Below, in pieces: positions 18,965 through 26,784 of a DNA stretch of 64,000 bases. A model generated the notes under the pieces. It made no database searches and was not told where the DNA came from. It was given only the letters and a program-made list of their open reading frames with translations. Position 1 is the first letter of the stretch. Each line of letters begins with the position of its first letter. A program made the translations under genes and the position numbers. Source of the DNA: Bradyrhizobium yuanmingense (GTDB lineage Bacteria; Pseudomonadota; Alphaproteobacteria; Rhizobiales; Xanthobacteraceae); NCBI RefSeq assembly GCF_029167105.1, contig NZ_JARFML010000032.1:1-64000 (forward strand), given 5' to 3'.

Positions 18965-19408
18965 TCAGCGCGAATGCGCGCCGCTGAGCTGGCCGCCCGC
19001 CGCGGCGACATCAGGCGAGGGACGCAGCGCATAGGCGCCATCGCCGAGCAGGGCTTGCGTGGCGAGCGCGATCGCCCAGAAGGCGGGGAATTCCCAGCCC
19101 CCCTTCGGATTGGTGAAGAAGAAGCCGGCCGCGCCGTGCACCGAGAAGATCGCGCCGAGCAGAATCGGAATGCCCGCGAGCGCCGCATAGCGAGTCCAGA
19201 CGCCGAGGATCAGCGCGACACCGCTGAGCACTTCCACGGTCATAATGAGATAGGCGAGCTCGGGCGGGAAGCCGAGACTACCGAAGAATTTTGCGGTACC
19301 AGCCGGCGTGAACACGAACAGCTTCAGGCTGGCATGGGCCAGGAACAGCGCGCCCAGGGTCACGCGCAGCACCAGCGCGGCGTAAGGGGCGGTACGGGAA
19401 TCGATCAT
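18965..19408 (-). CDS. DoxX family membrane protein
   Basis: 147 aa with four predicted transmembrane helices (LVLRVTLGALFLAHASLKLF; YLIMTVEVLSGVALILGV; IPILLGAIFSVHGA; FWAIALATQALLG). It matches small DoxX-like proteins, whose biochemical role is mostly unknown. GGAGACC precedes the ATG at 19408; longer readings upstream are Arg-rich and unlikely. It is divergent from the LysR gene, which is its probable regulator. Confidence 0.85.
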   Translation of the reverse strand: MIDSRTAPYAALVLRVTLGALFLAHASLKLFVFTPAGTAKFFGSLGFPPELAYLIMTVEVLSGVALILGVWTRYAALAGIPILLGAIFSVHGAAGFFFTNPKGGWEFPAFWAIALATQALLGDGAYALRPSPDVAAAGGQLSGAHSR

Positions 19409-19460
19409 GGCGGTCTCCTTTGCGCCGCAAGATGATCTATTCTCATCTGGGCGATAATCT

Positions 19461-19479
19461 GGTATTTTTGAAATATACC
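19461..19479. promoter_or_regulatory. Candidate LysR-type operator
   Basis: GGTATTTTTGAAATATACC is a 19 nt near-palindrome (arms GGTAT/ATACC) in the 95 nt gap between doxX and the LysR gene. It is AT-rich, and its size and position fit a LysR-type T-N11-A box. Confidence 0.55.
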
Positions 19480-19503
19480 TCACACCAACAGAGTGAGATC
19501 GGC

Positions 19504-20424
19504 TTGCTCGACCGCCTGACCAGCCTGGAGGTCTTCGCGAAGGTTGCCGCGGCCGGCAGCCTCTCCGGCGCGGCACGGGCCATGGGGCTGTCGCAGACCA
19601 TGGTGACCAAGCATGTCGCCTCGCTGGAGGCGCGGCTCGGCATAAAACTGTTCCACCGCACCACGCGGCGGCTCTCCATCACCGAGGCCGGACGGAACTA
19701 TCTGGAATCCGCCGAGCGCATTCTCGCCGACATGGAGGCCGCCGACTCGGCGATATCGCGTGAACGCGTCGAGCCGCGCGGGCTGCTGCGGGTCAACGTC
19801 CCCGTCGTGTTCGGTACGAGGCAGATTGCACCTGCAATCGCGGAGTTCTCGGCAATCCATCCCGAGGTCACCGTCGAGCTCGGTCTCAACGATCGCCTCG
19901 TCGACCTCGCCGAGGAAGGCTGGGACCTCGCGATCCGCATCGGCAGCTTGCGCGACTCCAGCATGGTGGCCCGAAAGCTCGCGCCGAACCGCCTCGTGGT
20001 CTGTGCCGCACCTTCCTATCTTGCCAGGCACGGCACACCGCGCACCGTCGCCGACCTCGCCCGGCACAATTGCCTCGGCTACACGCTTTCGCAGCAGGCG
20101 AGCGCGGCGGAATGGCTATTCGGCGTCGAGGGCGAGATCCGCGTCCAGGTCAGCGGCACCTTGCGTGCCAACAATGGCGATGCGCTGCGCGCGGCGACGC
20201 TGGCCGGCCTCGGCCTTGCGCGACAACCCACCTTCATCATCGCCGACGATTTGCGCTCAGGCGCGCTCGTCGCGCTCTCGCTCGACCAGCCAGAGATCCA
20301 GACGTCGGCCGTGCATGCGGTCTATCTGCCCGATCGCCGCCCGCCGGCCAAGGTGCGCGCCTTCATCGACTTTCTCGCCGCGCGCTTTGCGCCGGTGACG
20401 CCCTGGGACCGCGGACTGCCGTGA
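19504..20424 (+). CDS. LysR family transcriptional regulator
   Basis: 306 aa. N-terminal winged helix (LDRLTSLEVFAKVAAAGSLSGAARAMGLSQTMVTKHVASLEARLG, then LFHRTTRRLSITEAG) and a C-terminal periplasmic-binding-like effector domain of the DsdC/CrgA-like group (GLLRVNVPVVFG, WDLAIRIG). The TTG at 19504 gives the usual LysR N-terminus. An ATG at 19420 or 19432 is in frame but would place the palindrome inside the coding region. It probably controls divergent doxX. Confidence 0.88.
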   Translation: MLDRLTSLEVFAKVAAAGSLSGAARAMGLSQTMVTKHVASLEARLGIKLFHRTTRRLSITEAGRNYLESAERILADMEAADSAISRERVEPRGLLRVNVPVVFGTRQIAPAIAEFSAIHPEVTVELGLNDRLVDLAEEGWDLAIRIGSLRDSSMVARKLAPNRLVVCAAPSYLARHGTPRTVADLARHNCLGYTLSQQASAAEWLFGVEGEIRVQVSGTLRANNGDALRAATLAGLGLARQPTFIIADDLRSGALVALSLDQPEIQTSAVHAVYLPDRRPPAKVRAFIDFLAARFAPVTPWDRGLP

Positions 20425-20569
20425 CGGCGCAAGGTCTGAGGCGCAGCTCCGGCCAGATCCACTGCCCGATTTGTCGCACGGGGTAACGTGATCCAGCGCA
20501 CAGACGCCCTCATGGCGCGGACTTAGAAAAGGTGTCATCATCGTGCGCATTGCCGTTGGAGGTGACATC

Positions 20570-22051
20570 ATGCGCCGTCCAGTCTTTTCGAATTTTCTTC
20601 TTGCGTCCGGTCTTCTCGCACTTACTCAATTGGTGACGCCCACGGACGCGGCCGCCGAAGCGCGGCTTGCGCTGGTGATCGGCCAATCGGCCTATCGCAC
20701 CGTGCCGGAGCTGCCGAACGCCGCCAACGACGCCAAGGGCATGACGGAGCTGCTCGGCAGTGCCGGCTTCACCGTCACCACGGCGGCCAATCTGGCGCAG
20801 ACCGAGATGCGCGCGGCGATCTCGGACTTCGCCGGCAAGGTCAGTGCCAGCGGCCCCGAAACCGTCGCGCTGGTGTTCTATGCCGGCCACGGCCTTCAGA
20901 TCGACGGCGAGAACTATCTGGTTCCCATCGATCTCGATCCCAAGCGCGAGGCCGACATCCCGCTGCAGGGCGTGCGGCTGAACGACATGCTCAACACGCT
21001 CGGCGCGCTGCCGACGCGGGCGCGCATCTTCATGCTCGATGCCTGCCGCAACAACCCGTTCCCCGCGCTCAGCGGCGCCGGCCACGGGCTTGCGATCGTC
21101 GATACCAAGGCCGGCGCGCCCGGCTCGTTCATCTCCTATTCGACCTCGCCCGGCGCCGAGGCCGAGGACGGCAACGGCATCGACAGCCCCTACACGACGG
21201 CCGTGCTGACGGTCGCCAAGCAACCGAACCTGCCGATCGAGGAGATGTTCAAGCGCATTCGCGTCGCGGTGGCGCAGTCGACCGACGGCCGGCAGATCCC
21301 TTGGGAAAGCTCCTCGCTGACCACCGATTTCAGGTTCTTCGGCGAGAGCGGCGGCAGCACGCCCGCTCTTCCGGGCGCATCCGCCATGGCGCTCGCCGGC
21401 GGTACGCGCAGCGTCGAAGACTGGCGCAAGACATTGCAGGGCAAGCCGGCCATGGTCGCCTATGAGCTCGTGATCACCGAGGACACCGTGGAGGCGTATC
21501 AGGCCTATATCGAGCTGTACGCCCAGGACACCCGCACGCCGCGCCTTCGCACCGTGCTGGAGCGGCGTCGCCAGATGCTGGCGTGGGAGCGTGCCACCGC
21601 CATCAACACCCGCGCCTCGTTCGAGGCATATCTCGCGAACTGGGGCAGCAGCGATCTCGCGGCAACCGCGCGCCGGCTGCTGCTGCGCGTGCAGAACCGC
21701 AACTACGCCGTGCCCGTCGCCGCCGCGGCGACGCCCGTCGCGGTCGCGATGGCGCCGACCTGCCCGTGCTCGACGCCCGCGACACCGGCAACACCGGTCA
21801 ACCCGTCGGTCCCGCCCGTGATCAAGAAGCGCGTCGACGAGACCCCGCCGAAGCGCAAGGTGGTCGAGACGCCGCCCAAGCGACGGCCGCCGTCCGAGCA
21901 AGTGGTCTACGAGCGCGCGCCGCCGCCGGATCGCGGCCCGCCGCCGGAGGCCGTGATGCAAGGCATCGGCATCGGCGTGGGAATCGGCCTCGGCATGGGA
22001 ATGGGCGGCCGCGGCGGCGACCATAATAGCGGCGGCTACCGCAGATACTGA
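20570..22051 (+). CDS. Secreted caspase-like (peptidase C14) protein
   Basis: 493 aa. Signal peptide (about residues 1-30), then a caspase-fold domain (about 32-260) with the catalytic His in VFYAGHGLQ and Cys in MLDACRNNPF, both intact. The opening RLALVIGQSAYRTVPELPNAANDAKGM is typical of bacterial metacaspase-like proteins. A helical middle part (about 285-385) follows, then a Pro/Lys-rich linker and a Gly-rich end (GIGIGVGIGLGMGMGGRGG). The ATG at 20570 has GGAGG 8 nt upstream, better than the ATG 27 nt earlier. Expected to act in the periplasm or envelope on Arg/Lys-type peptides; target unknown. Not part of the island that begins at 24 kb. Confidence 0.85.
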   Translation: MRRPVFSNFLLASGLLALTQLVTPTDAAAEARLALVIGQSAYRTVPELPNAANDAKGMTELLGSAGFTVTTAANLAQTEMRAAISDFAGKVSASGPETVALVFYAGHGLQIDGENYLVPIDLDPKREADIPLQGVRLNDMLNTLGALPTRARIFMLDACRNNPFPALSGAGHGLAIVDTKAGAPGSFISYSTSPGAEAEDGNGIDSPYTTAVLTVAKQPNLPIEEMFKRIRVAVAQSTDGRQIPWESSSLTTDFRFFGESGGSTPALPGASAMALAGGTRSVEDWRKTLQGKPAMVAYELVITEDTVEAYQAYIELYAQDTRTPRLRTVLERRRQMLAWERATAINTRASFEAYLANWGSSDLAATARRLLLRVQNRNYAVPVAAAATPVAVAMAPTCPCSTPATPATPVNPSVPPVIKKRVDETPPKRKVVETPPKRRPPSEQVVYERAPPPDRGPPPEAVMQGIGIGVGIGLGMGMGGRGGDHNSGGYRRY

Positions 22052-22072
22052 GCCGGTCCGGCACCGGCAGCA

Positions 22073-22101
22073 TTCGGCTCGCGCCAATCGCGCGAGCCGA
22101 A
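22073..22101. terminator. Hairpin between convergent genes
   Basis: TTCGGCTCGCGC-(5 nt)-GCGCGAGCCGAA, a perfect 12 bp stem, between the convergent caspase-like gene and the gene ending at 22103. There is no long T-run, but the position suggests a bidirectional terminator. Confidence 0.55.
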
Positions 22102-22102
22102 C

Positions 22103-22468
22103 TCATTGCGACAGGGCCGGATGGTCCCGGAGCACGGCTTCTCGAATCCAGCCCGCCTGGATCGCACGCGACAAGATCTGCGCCGTCTTGATGTCCTCGG
22201 CCTTCATGCAGAGATCCACGATGCGGCTCACGGCGTCGTCGCGCATCAGATCGTCGGAGATCTTCATCGCGATCTCCATCGCAGCGCGGGCTGCGCGCTC
22301 ATAGCGCTCGCGCGTGCTGGTCGGCGCCGAAGCTGCGGCGGCTTCGGCGATCGCCCGCGCAGCCTGGCAGATGTTGCGAATCCGGTCGGCTGCTTCGATG
22401 TCGCCGAGCGGCCCCCCGATCGGCTCGTCCCAGACGTCTGCCGGCTCTCGCCTCGCGAACCACTTCAT
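22103..22468 (-). CDS. Conserved hypothetical helical protein
   Basis: 121 aa, starting MKWFARREPADVWDEPIGGPLGD, then almost entirely alpha-helical (ADRIRNICQAARAIAEAAAAS; AARAAMEIAMKISDDLMRDDAVSRIVDLCMKAEDIKTAQILSRAI). The repeated helix-turn-helix spacing suggests a TPR/alpha-solenoid-like fold. No signal peptide. Function unknown. Confidence 0.6.
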   Translation of the reverse strand: MKWFARREPADVWDEPIGGPLGDIEAADRIRNICQAARAIAEAAAASAPTSTRERYERAARAAMEIAMKISDDLMRDDAVSRIVDLCMKAEDIKTAQILSRAIQAGWIREAVLRDHPALSQ

Positions 22469-22502
22469 TGCCCCACCAATGGTCTTCAATTGCTCGCGGC
22501 GT

Positions 22503-23783
22503 TCAGGACATGCGGCGCGGGCCGATCGCCTCGAACTGCGCCTTCTGCTCGTCGTTGAGCGTGGCGTAGAAATCATCGAGCGCCGCCCGAACCGACTTGA
22601 TCCCGTCCAGCATGACATCGAGGCGCTTGCGGATCGCAGCCATGCGGGCCGGCGGTGTCATCACCTCATTGGGCTCGCAGGACGCCTTGAGCGATGTGCC
22701 GACCTTGGCGCTGGTGTCCTGGAGCACCTGGAGCGCCGCACGCTGGGTGTCGTTGGGACGAAGCCGTTCTTCGATCATGGCGCCGGGCCAATCGAACGCG
22801 GCGGATACAGCGCAAGTCTGCGCCGCATTGTTCGATGCGGTGGCACGACGCTGATCGTCGGCGAGCGCATTGAAGCGCGCCTTCTGCTCGTCGTTGAGCG
22901 AACCGTAGAACGTGTCGAGCGCAGGCTGAACCAGATCGACGGCCTTCTGCATCGCCTCGACCCGCTGCTGCATGGCGGCGAGCCGGCCGGGCGCCGTCGC
23001 TGCGGCCTGCGTCGGACAGGAGGTGCGGATCAGCGCCGCCGCGTCGATCGAAGCATTGCCGAGCGCATCGAGAGCGGCGCCTTGTGCAGCCGTCGGCTGC
23101 ACCGCCGCCGCGATCTGATCGATCGGCAGGCCGACGATGGCGCGCCGTTCGCTGCCGCAGAGCTGATCGAGCGGCGCGCTGCGCGCCCGCCGCCGTCCCT
23201 GCGGCTGCTGCGGCAGATAAGCCGACAGCCGATCATAGCCATAGGGACCGAAAATGCCGGCATAGATGTCCGGATAGCCGTAGCCCCAGAAGGCGAGCCC
23301 GTCGCCCCAGATCGTGTAATCGTAGAGGTCGTTATAGGCGAACGGCCAGAACAGCGGCCCGACCCAACCGTAGCCGCCGCCGGGATGTTGCCACCATCCG
23401 CTGCTTGCACCGCTCCAGCCGGCGAGTGCCGCCGCTGCGGCGATCTGCGCACGAGCCGCCGGATTGCTGATCAGCCGGCCGTTGCGGAAGGCGCTGGCGT
23501 TCCAGGCGTTGCGGAAGTTCGCCGGCCGTATCGCGGCATTGCGGATCTGACCGAAGTTCGGGCCGCCACGTCGGGCACCGGTTGTGAACCGGATGGCGCG
23601 TTGATGCCCGCCATGCGCATGCCCGCCGCCGTGGCCGCGGAAATGGCCGCCGTGGTGACCGCCGCCGCGCCCGCCGCCATGGCCACCTCCATGGCCGCCG
23701 CCGTGTCCGCCCTTCGCGAACGCGGCCCCCGCAAGCATGCAGGCAAAGGCCATTGCGGCAATTCCCATGATCGGTCGCACCAT
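22503..23783 (-). CDS. Spy/CpxP-type (LTxxQ) protein with Gly/His-rich N-terminus
   Basis: 426 aa exported protein. Signal peptide (IMGIAAMAFACMLAGAAFA), then a striking GGHGGGHGGGH...GHHGGHF tract (about residues 25-60), an aromatic Gly/Tyr/Trp-rich middle, and two Spy/CpxP-like helical modules, each ending in LNDEQKARF or LNDEQKAQF and each with conserved Cys. Spy/CpxP proteins are periplasmic chaperones or stress sensors; the His-rich tract could bind metal. The ATG at 23783 is preceded by GGGAGGGTG. An in-frame codon 29 residues upstream is rejected because it would bury the signal peptide. Confidence 0.78.
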   Translation of the reverse strand: MVRPIMGIAAMAFACMLAGAAFAKGGHGGGHGGGHGGGRGGGHHGGHFRGHGGGHAHGGHQRAIRFTTGARRGGPNFGQIRNAAIRPANFRNAWNASAFRNGRLISNPAARAQIAAAAALAGWSGASSGWWQHPGGGYGWVGPLFWPFAYNDLYDYTIWGDGLAFWGYGYPDIYAGIFGPYGYDRLSAYLPQQPQGRRRARSAPLDQLCGSERRAIVGLPIDQIAAAVQPTAAQGAALDALGNASIDAAALIRTSCPTQAAATAPGRLAAMQQRVEAMQKAVDLVQPALDTFYGSLNDEQKARFNALADDQRRATASNNAAQTCAVSAAFDWPGAMIEERLRPNDTQRAALQVLQDTSAKVGTSLKASCEPNEVMTPPARMAAIRKRLDVMLDGIKSVRAALDDFYATLNDEQKAQFEAIGPRRMS

Positions 23784-23885
23784 CGCACCCTCCCGCGCAA
23801 AGCCCTGCCATTGAGCATCGGAAATTGGCGGGAATTGGAACCGGCGGGATTGCCGAAAGTTCCCGGTCAAAGATGCACCCGGCCC

Positions 23886-24074
23886 TTAGGCCTCCGGCAC
23901 GATCTTGCCGGGGTTGAAGATGTTGAGCGGATCGAGCGCCTGCTTCAGCGCCCGCATCGCATCCAGCGCCTCGGGGCCGAGCTCGGCCTCGAGATATTTC
24001 TGCTTGCCCTGGCCGATGCCGTGCTCGCCGGTGCAGGTGCCGTCCATCGCCTGCGCGCGCTCAACCAGGCGCAA
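23886..24074 (-). pseudogene. Displaced 3' end of the FAD-linked oxidase gene
   Basis: 62 codons (about MRLVERAQAMDGTCTGEHGIGQ to NIFNPGKIVPEA) nearly identical to the C-terminus of the oxidase encoded at 29242-30666, same strand, with no upstream part. It is the duplicate left when the 24-29 kb segment was inserted. Differences from the intact copy include a Glu for Lys in the YLxAELGP block and a different last pair of residues (EA versus AY). Confidence 0.9.
23895..24071. repeat. 177-bp direct repeat, left copy
   Basis: Aligned without gaps to 29251-29427 (constant offset 5356); only about 6-8 substitutions are visible by eye. The outer ends diverge abruptly: left of 23895 (cttaggcct versus ctagtaggc) and right of 24071 (caaccgacg versus atgcatgaa). 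It bounds the insert on its left. Confidence 0.92.
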
Positions 24075-24117
24075 CCGACGTCTAAAGGCACGTATCAGGT
24101 TCGCTCCATCTCAACGC

Positions 24118-24138
24118 CGGACGTCCGAACCATTGGTT
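24118..24138. promoter_or_regulatory. Paired small palindromes upstream of the island operon
   Basis: CGGACGTCCG (24118-24127) directly followed by AACCATTGGTT (24128-24138), 100 nt before the first gene's start. They could be operator half-sites; no regulator is encoded in the island. Confidence 0.25.
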
Positions 24139-24238
24139 GCCGCCGCACCGCGGTATGGACCTTTCTAACAATTTGTGATTGAATTTGGCTTTCATGAATG
24201 GCCGGCGATTTTTCAGCGCCGTGCGGGCAATTACTAAG

Positions 24239-25633
24239 ATGCACCGTTGGCTCGCCATTATCAGCGATCTTCACATCAGCGATGGAATGCTCGACGACTT
24301 CGATGACGAGCTGGAGACACAGCTCATTGAATTCCTTGATTGGTTCGGAAATCTGCATGGGCCGGCTGAACTTGTTCTCAATGGCGACTTCCTCGATTTC
24401 GTGCAGGCATCTCCCTGGGAGGGTTCCGCGCTGGAAGACGAAGCAATTGACGGAACTCCGCTTTGTTTCACGCAAGCGCAATCGCTCGAAAAACTCGCGA
24501 ACATCGAACGTGCTCATCCACGAACGCTCGATGCTCTGAAGCAGTTTCTGGCGAGCCAGAGCCACCGCCTGACGATCCTTCCGGGAAATCACGACCCTGA
24601 TTTCTTCTGGCCAGCCGTTCGATCTCGCATTATTGGGAGATTGGGCCTGCACGCCGATTCCAATCGGATCCATTTTTGCCTCGATCGCGGTTATCGACCG
24701 GCGGGACTGGAATGGCTCCTGATCGAGCATGGCCATCGCTACGACAAAGTCAACTCATTCCGCGTCAACGGCCACGAGCGCTGGAGCATCGACGAGCCTC
24801 CGATTTTGGCAGCCAGGAATGGCGACCACCGGCTCGTCGAGTGCGTCGGAACGCGTTTTCTGATTCGATTTTTGAACGGCTTGGATGCGCGCTATCCCTA
24901 CGTCGACAACGTGAAACCATTCTCGCGCTTCCTGCGCATCTTCGGGGCCTCAGCCTTGACGCCGGGCTGGGCACCGCTCGATGCCGCAATCGCCGTGACC
25001 AAAATGCTGGGATACGTCACGCACACTGCCTTCACGCGTTCGGACGATCTGCTTGGAATTGATCCTCCGGCAAACGTCGGCCCATCCAATCCCCTGGTGA
25101 GGTGGATTAGGTCCGCTACTGATCCAGAACGCAACGAGCTTGCCAGGAGACTACAAGACAGCGGATTCGCGCTCGATACTTCGCTCGACTTCCTCGCCGA
25201 CGATCCGGCAGCGATCGCGCCCCTCTTGGACCATCTGGCCCGCGAACCGGCTCTCGTTGCCAACCTGGGCGAACACGACCAAGCCCTGCTCGGGACCGAA
25301 CCCGGCACATTGAGCTTGAAGGAAGCCTACAGCATCAACGAGACCGAAGATCTTTACGACGGCGCCGCGAATGCCGCGATCGGCGGCATCAACACCGCGG
25401 TGATGGGACACACCCATGAACCGTTCCAACGTGCGCAGCATGGCTTGACCTATTTCAACACGGGCTCTTGGACGCGCTACTACCGTTTTGCGAAGGAGGA
25501 GCCGTCGCGCCCATGGCGCATTCTGCAACAGAGGTCGTACGAGACCTTTCCCTACTCGCTCCGCTATGTGCTGGTAAAGCCGGGAGAGATGACCGCGACT
25601 ATGGAGCTGTGGCGCGAGAGGGCAAGAGAGTGA
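24239..25633 (+). CDS. Calcineurin-like metallophosphoesterase (island gene 1)
   Basis: 464 aa. All metal-site blocks of the calcineurin-like fold are present: SDLH (D10, H12), NGDF (D50), GNHD (116-119), HGH (164-166) and GHTH (390-393), followed by NTGSW. About 210 residues are inserted between the HGH and GHTH blocks, far more than in compact family members. The family cleaves phosphodi- or monoesters (nucleotides, nucleic acids, lipids); the substrate is unknown. The start is uncertain: the ATG at 24239 gives MHRWLAIISDLH; an ATG at 24194 is also open and neither has a strong ribosome site. Its stop overlaps the CHAT start (GTGA), implying coupled translation and a stoichiometric complex or pathway. 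Confidence 0.85.
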   Translation: MHRWLAIISDLHISDGMLDDFDDELETQLIEFLDWFGNLHGPAELVLNGDFLDFVQASPWEGSALEDEAIDGTPLCFTQAQSLEKLANIERAHPRTLDALKQFLASQSHRLTILPGNHDPDFFWPAVRSRIIGRLGLHADSNRIHFCLDRGYRPAGLEWLLIEHGHRYDKVNSFRVNGHERWSIDEPPILAARNGDHRLVECVGTRFLIRFLNGLDARYPYVDNVKPFSRFLRIFGASALTPGWAPLDAAIAVTKMLGYVTHTAFTRSDDLLGIDPPANVGPSNPLVRWIRSATDPERNELARRLQDSGFALDTSLDFLADDPAAIAPLLDHLAREPALVANLGEHDQALLGTEPGTLSLKEAYSINETEDLYDGAANAAIGGINTAVMGHTHEPFQRAQHGLTYFNTGSWTRYYRFAKEEPSRPWRILQQRSYETFPYSLRYVLVKPGEMTATMELWRERARE

Positions 25634-26784
25634 AGACCGTCTACGTCGAGATCAGCGATCACGTCGCCGGTCAGCTCCGCGTCGTTTGGAGCGAATGGAC
25701 CCCGTACACCATCAGCCGGCAGGCGGTGGACGAATCCGCGGAAGAAATCCGCAGCGTCTTGCTCGAGCTGGTCAATCACTCTCTGAAATCGGAAATCGAG
25801 ACAGCGGCGCCAATCTTGAAGAAGCTAGCCCGAAAGGGAAGACAGCTTTACGACGTTTTGTTCATCCAAGTCGGAGGTGAAGAAGACGCCGGTCGTGTCA
25901 AAGCTCACTATGCGAATCTGCGAGAACCGTTCCGCCTCGAATTCCGCGTGTCGGAGAATGTTCTGGTTCCCTGGGGCCTGATCTACCCGGCCGATCCCGA
26001 ACTCCTTCCGGAGGACTGGCAGGGATTCGACCGACGTAAGCGGTGGGAGCTTTACGGCGACTTCTGGTGCTTCGCGCATGACGCAACCGTCCGCCACATC
26101 GGCATACGACCCGACCAGATCGGCAATGCCTCGTCACTGGGGGTCCTCCGTGTGGCTCATCAAACGGTGTTCGACAAGGCTCGAGAGCAGGTCACATCTG
26201 AGCACGAACGCAGCTTCTTCGATTGGATAGACCAGCGCTACGGCACGCCGATCAACACGGCCGCCTCGCTCGAGCAGGCATGGCGTGCGCACGCCTCGCA
26301 GATCGGCTTGCTTTACTTCTACTGCCACGCGAGCCCCAATAAGCTTGCCCTCGGGCCAGATGAGACAATCACGGCAACTCGGTTGCTGGTGCTGCTCGCC
26401 GGGACGAAGCGCGAGACCGAGGCTGGCTGTCTCATTTTCATCAACGGTTGCCGGACTGGAGCCGGAGATGCCAGGGGCACGTTCCTGTTGCCATCCAGCA
26501 CGACTGGCCTTGTCGGCTTCATCGGAACGGAGACTGACGTCCCCGACGTGTTCGCGCTGCGCTTCAGCACATCGCTCCTTCATCTTCTGTTTCGTGATGG
26601 TGTAACGCTCGGCGAGGCCATGCACCGTCTCTATCGTGATCACTTCCCGCTCAGTCTGATCTATGCGATCTACGCTCATCCGAGCTTCCGGATGCTAAAA
26701 GACGACGTCCCCGCCGTGAGCGACGTCAACGACAATTACTCAACCGGCATCATCGGCTCCGGCCGCCTTGGAGACCGTAGATGA
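25630..26784 (+). CDS. CHAT domain caspase-like protease (island gene 2)
   Basis: 384 aa. The C-terminal CHAT domain (about residues 165-355) has the catalytic His in LLYFYCHASPN (H233) and Cys in LIFINGCRTGAG (C274), then the family's LVGFIGTETDVPDVFALRFSTSLL and a closing YAHPSFRML. The N-terminal 160 residues are beta-rich without a recognised domain. CHAT proteins are caspase/separase-like peptidases, several of which are activated in anti-phage or cell-death systems. The start is a GTG at 25630 overlapping the previous stop by 4 nt, with GAGAGG upstream; a longer reading would run through the previous gene. Its stop overlaps the next ATG (ATGA). Confidence 0.88.
   Translation: MKTVYVEISDHVAGQLRVVWSEWTPYTISRQAVDESAEEIRSVLLELVNHSLKSEIETAAPILKKLARKGRQLYDVLFIQVGGEEDAGRVKAHYANLREPFRLEFRVSENVLVPWGLIYPADPELLPEDWQGFDRRKRWELYGDFWCFAHDATVRHIGIRPDQIGNASSLGVLRVAHQTVFDKAREQVTSEHERSFFDWIDQRYGTPINTAASLEQAWRAHASQIGLLYFYCHASPNKLALGPDETITATRLLVLLAGTKRETEAGCLIFINGCRTGAGDARGTFLLPSSTTGLVGFIGTETDVPDVFALRFSTSLLHLLFRDGVTLGEAMHRLYRDHFPLSLIYAIYAHPSFRMLKDDVPAVSDVNDNYSTGIIGSGRLGDRR

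Noticed and set aside
20570..22051. The caspase-like gene as part of the 24-29 kb conflict island
   Set aside because: It lies outside the direct repeats, has a signal peptide and high G+C, and is separated from the island by convergent and unrelated genes.
25468..25629. A longer start for the CHAT protein
   Set aside because: It would overlap the phosphoesterase gene by 166 nt; the GTG with a 4 nt overlap and nearby ribosome site fits much better.
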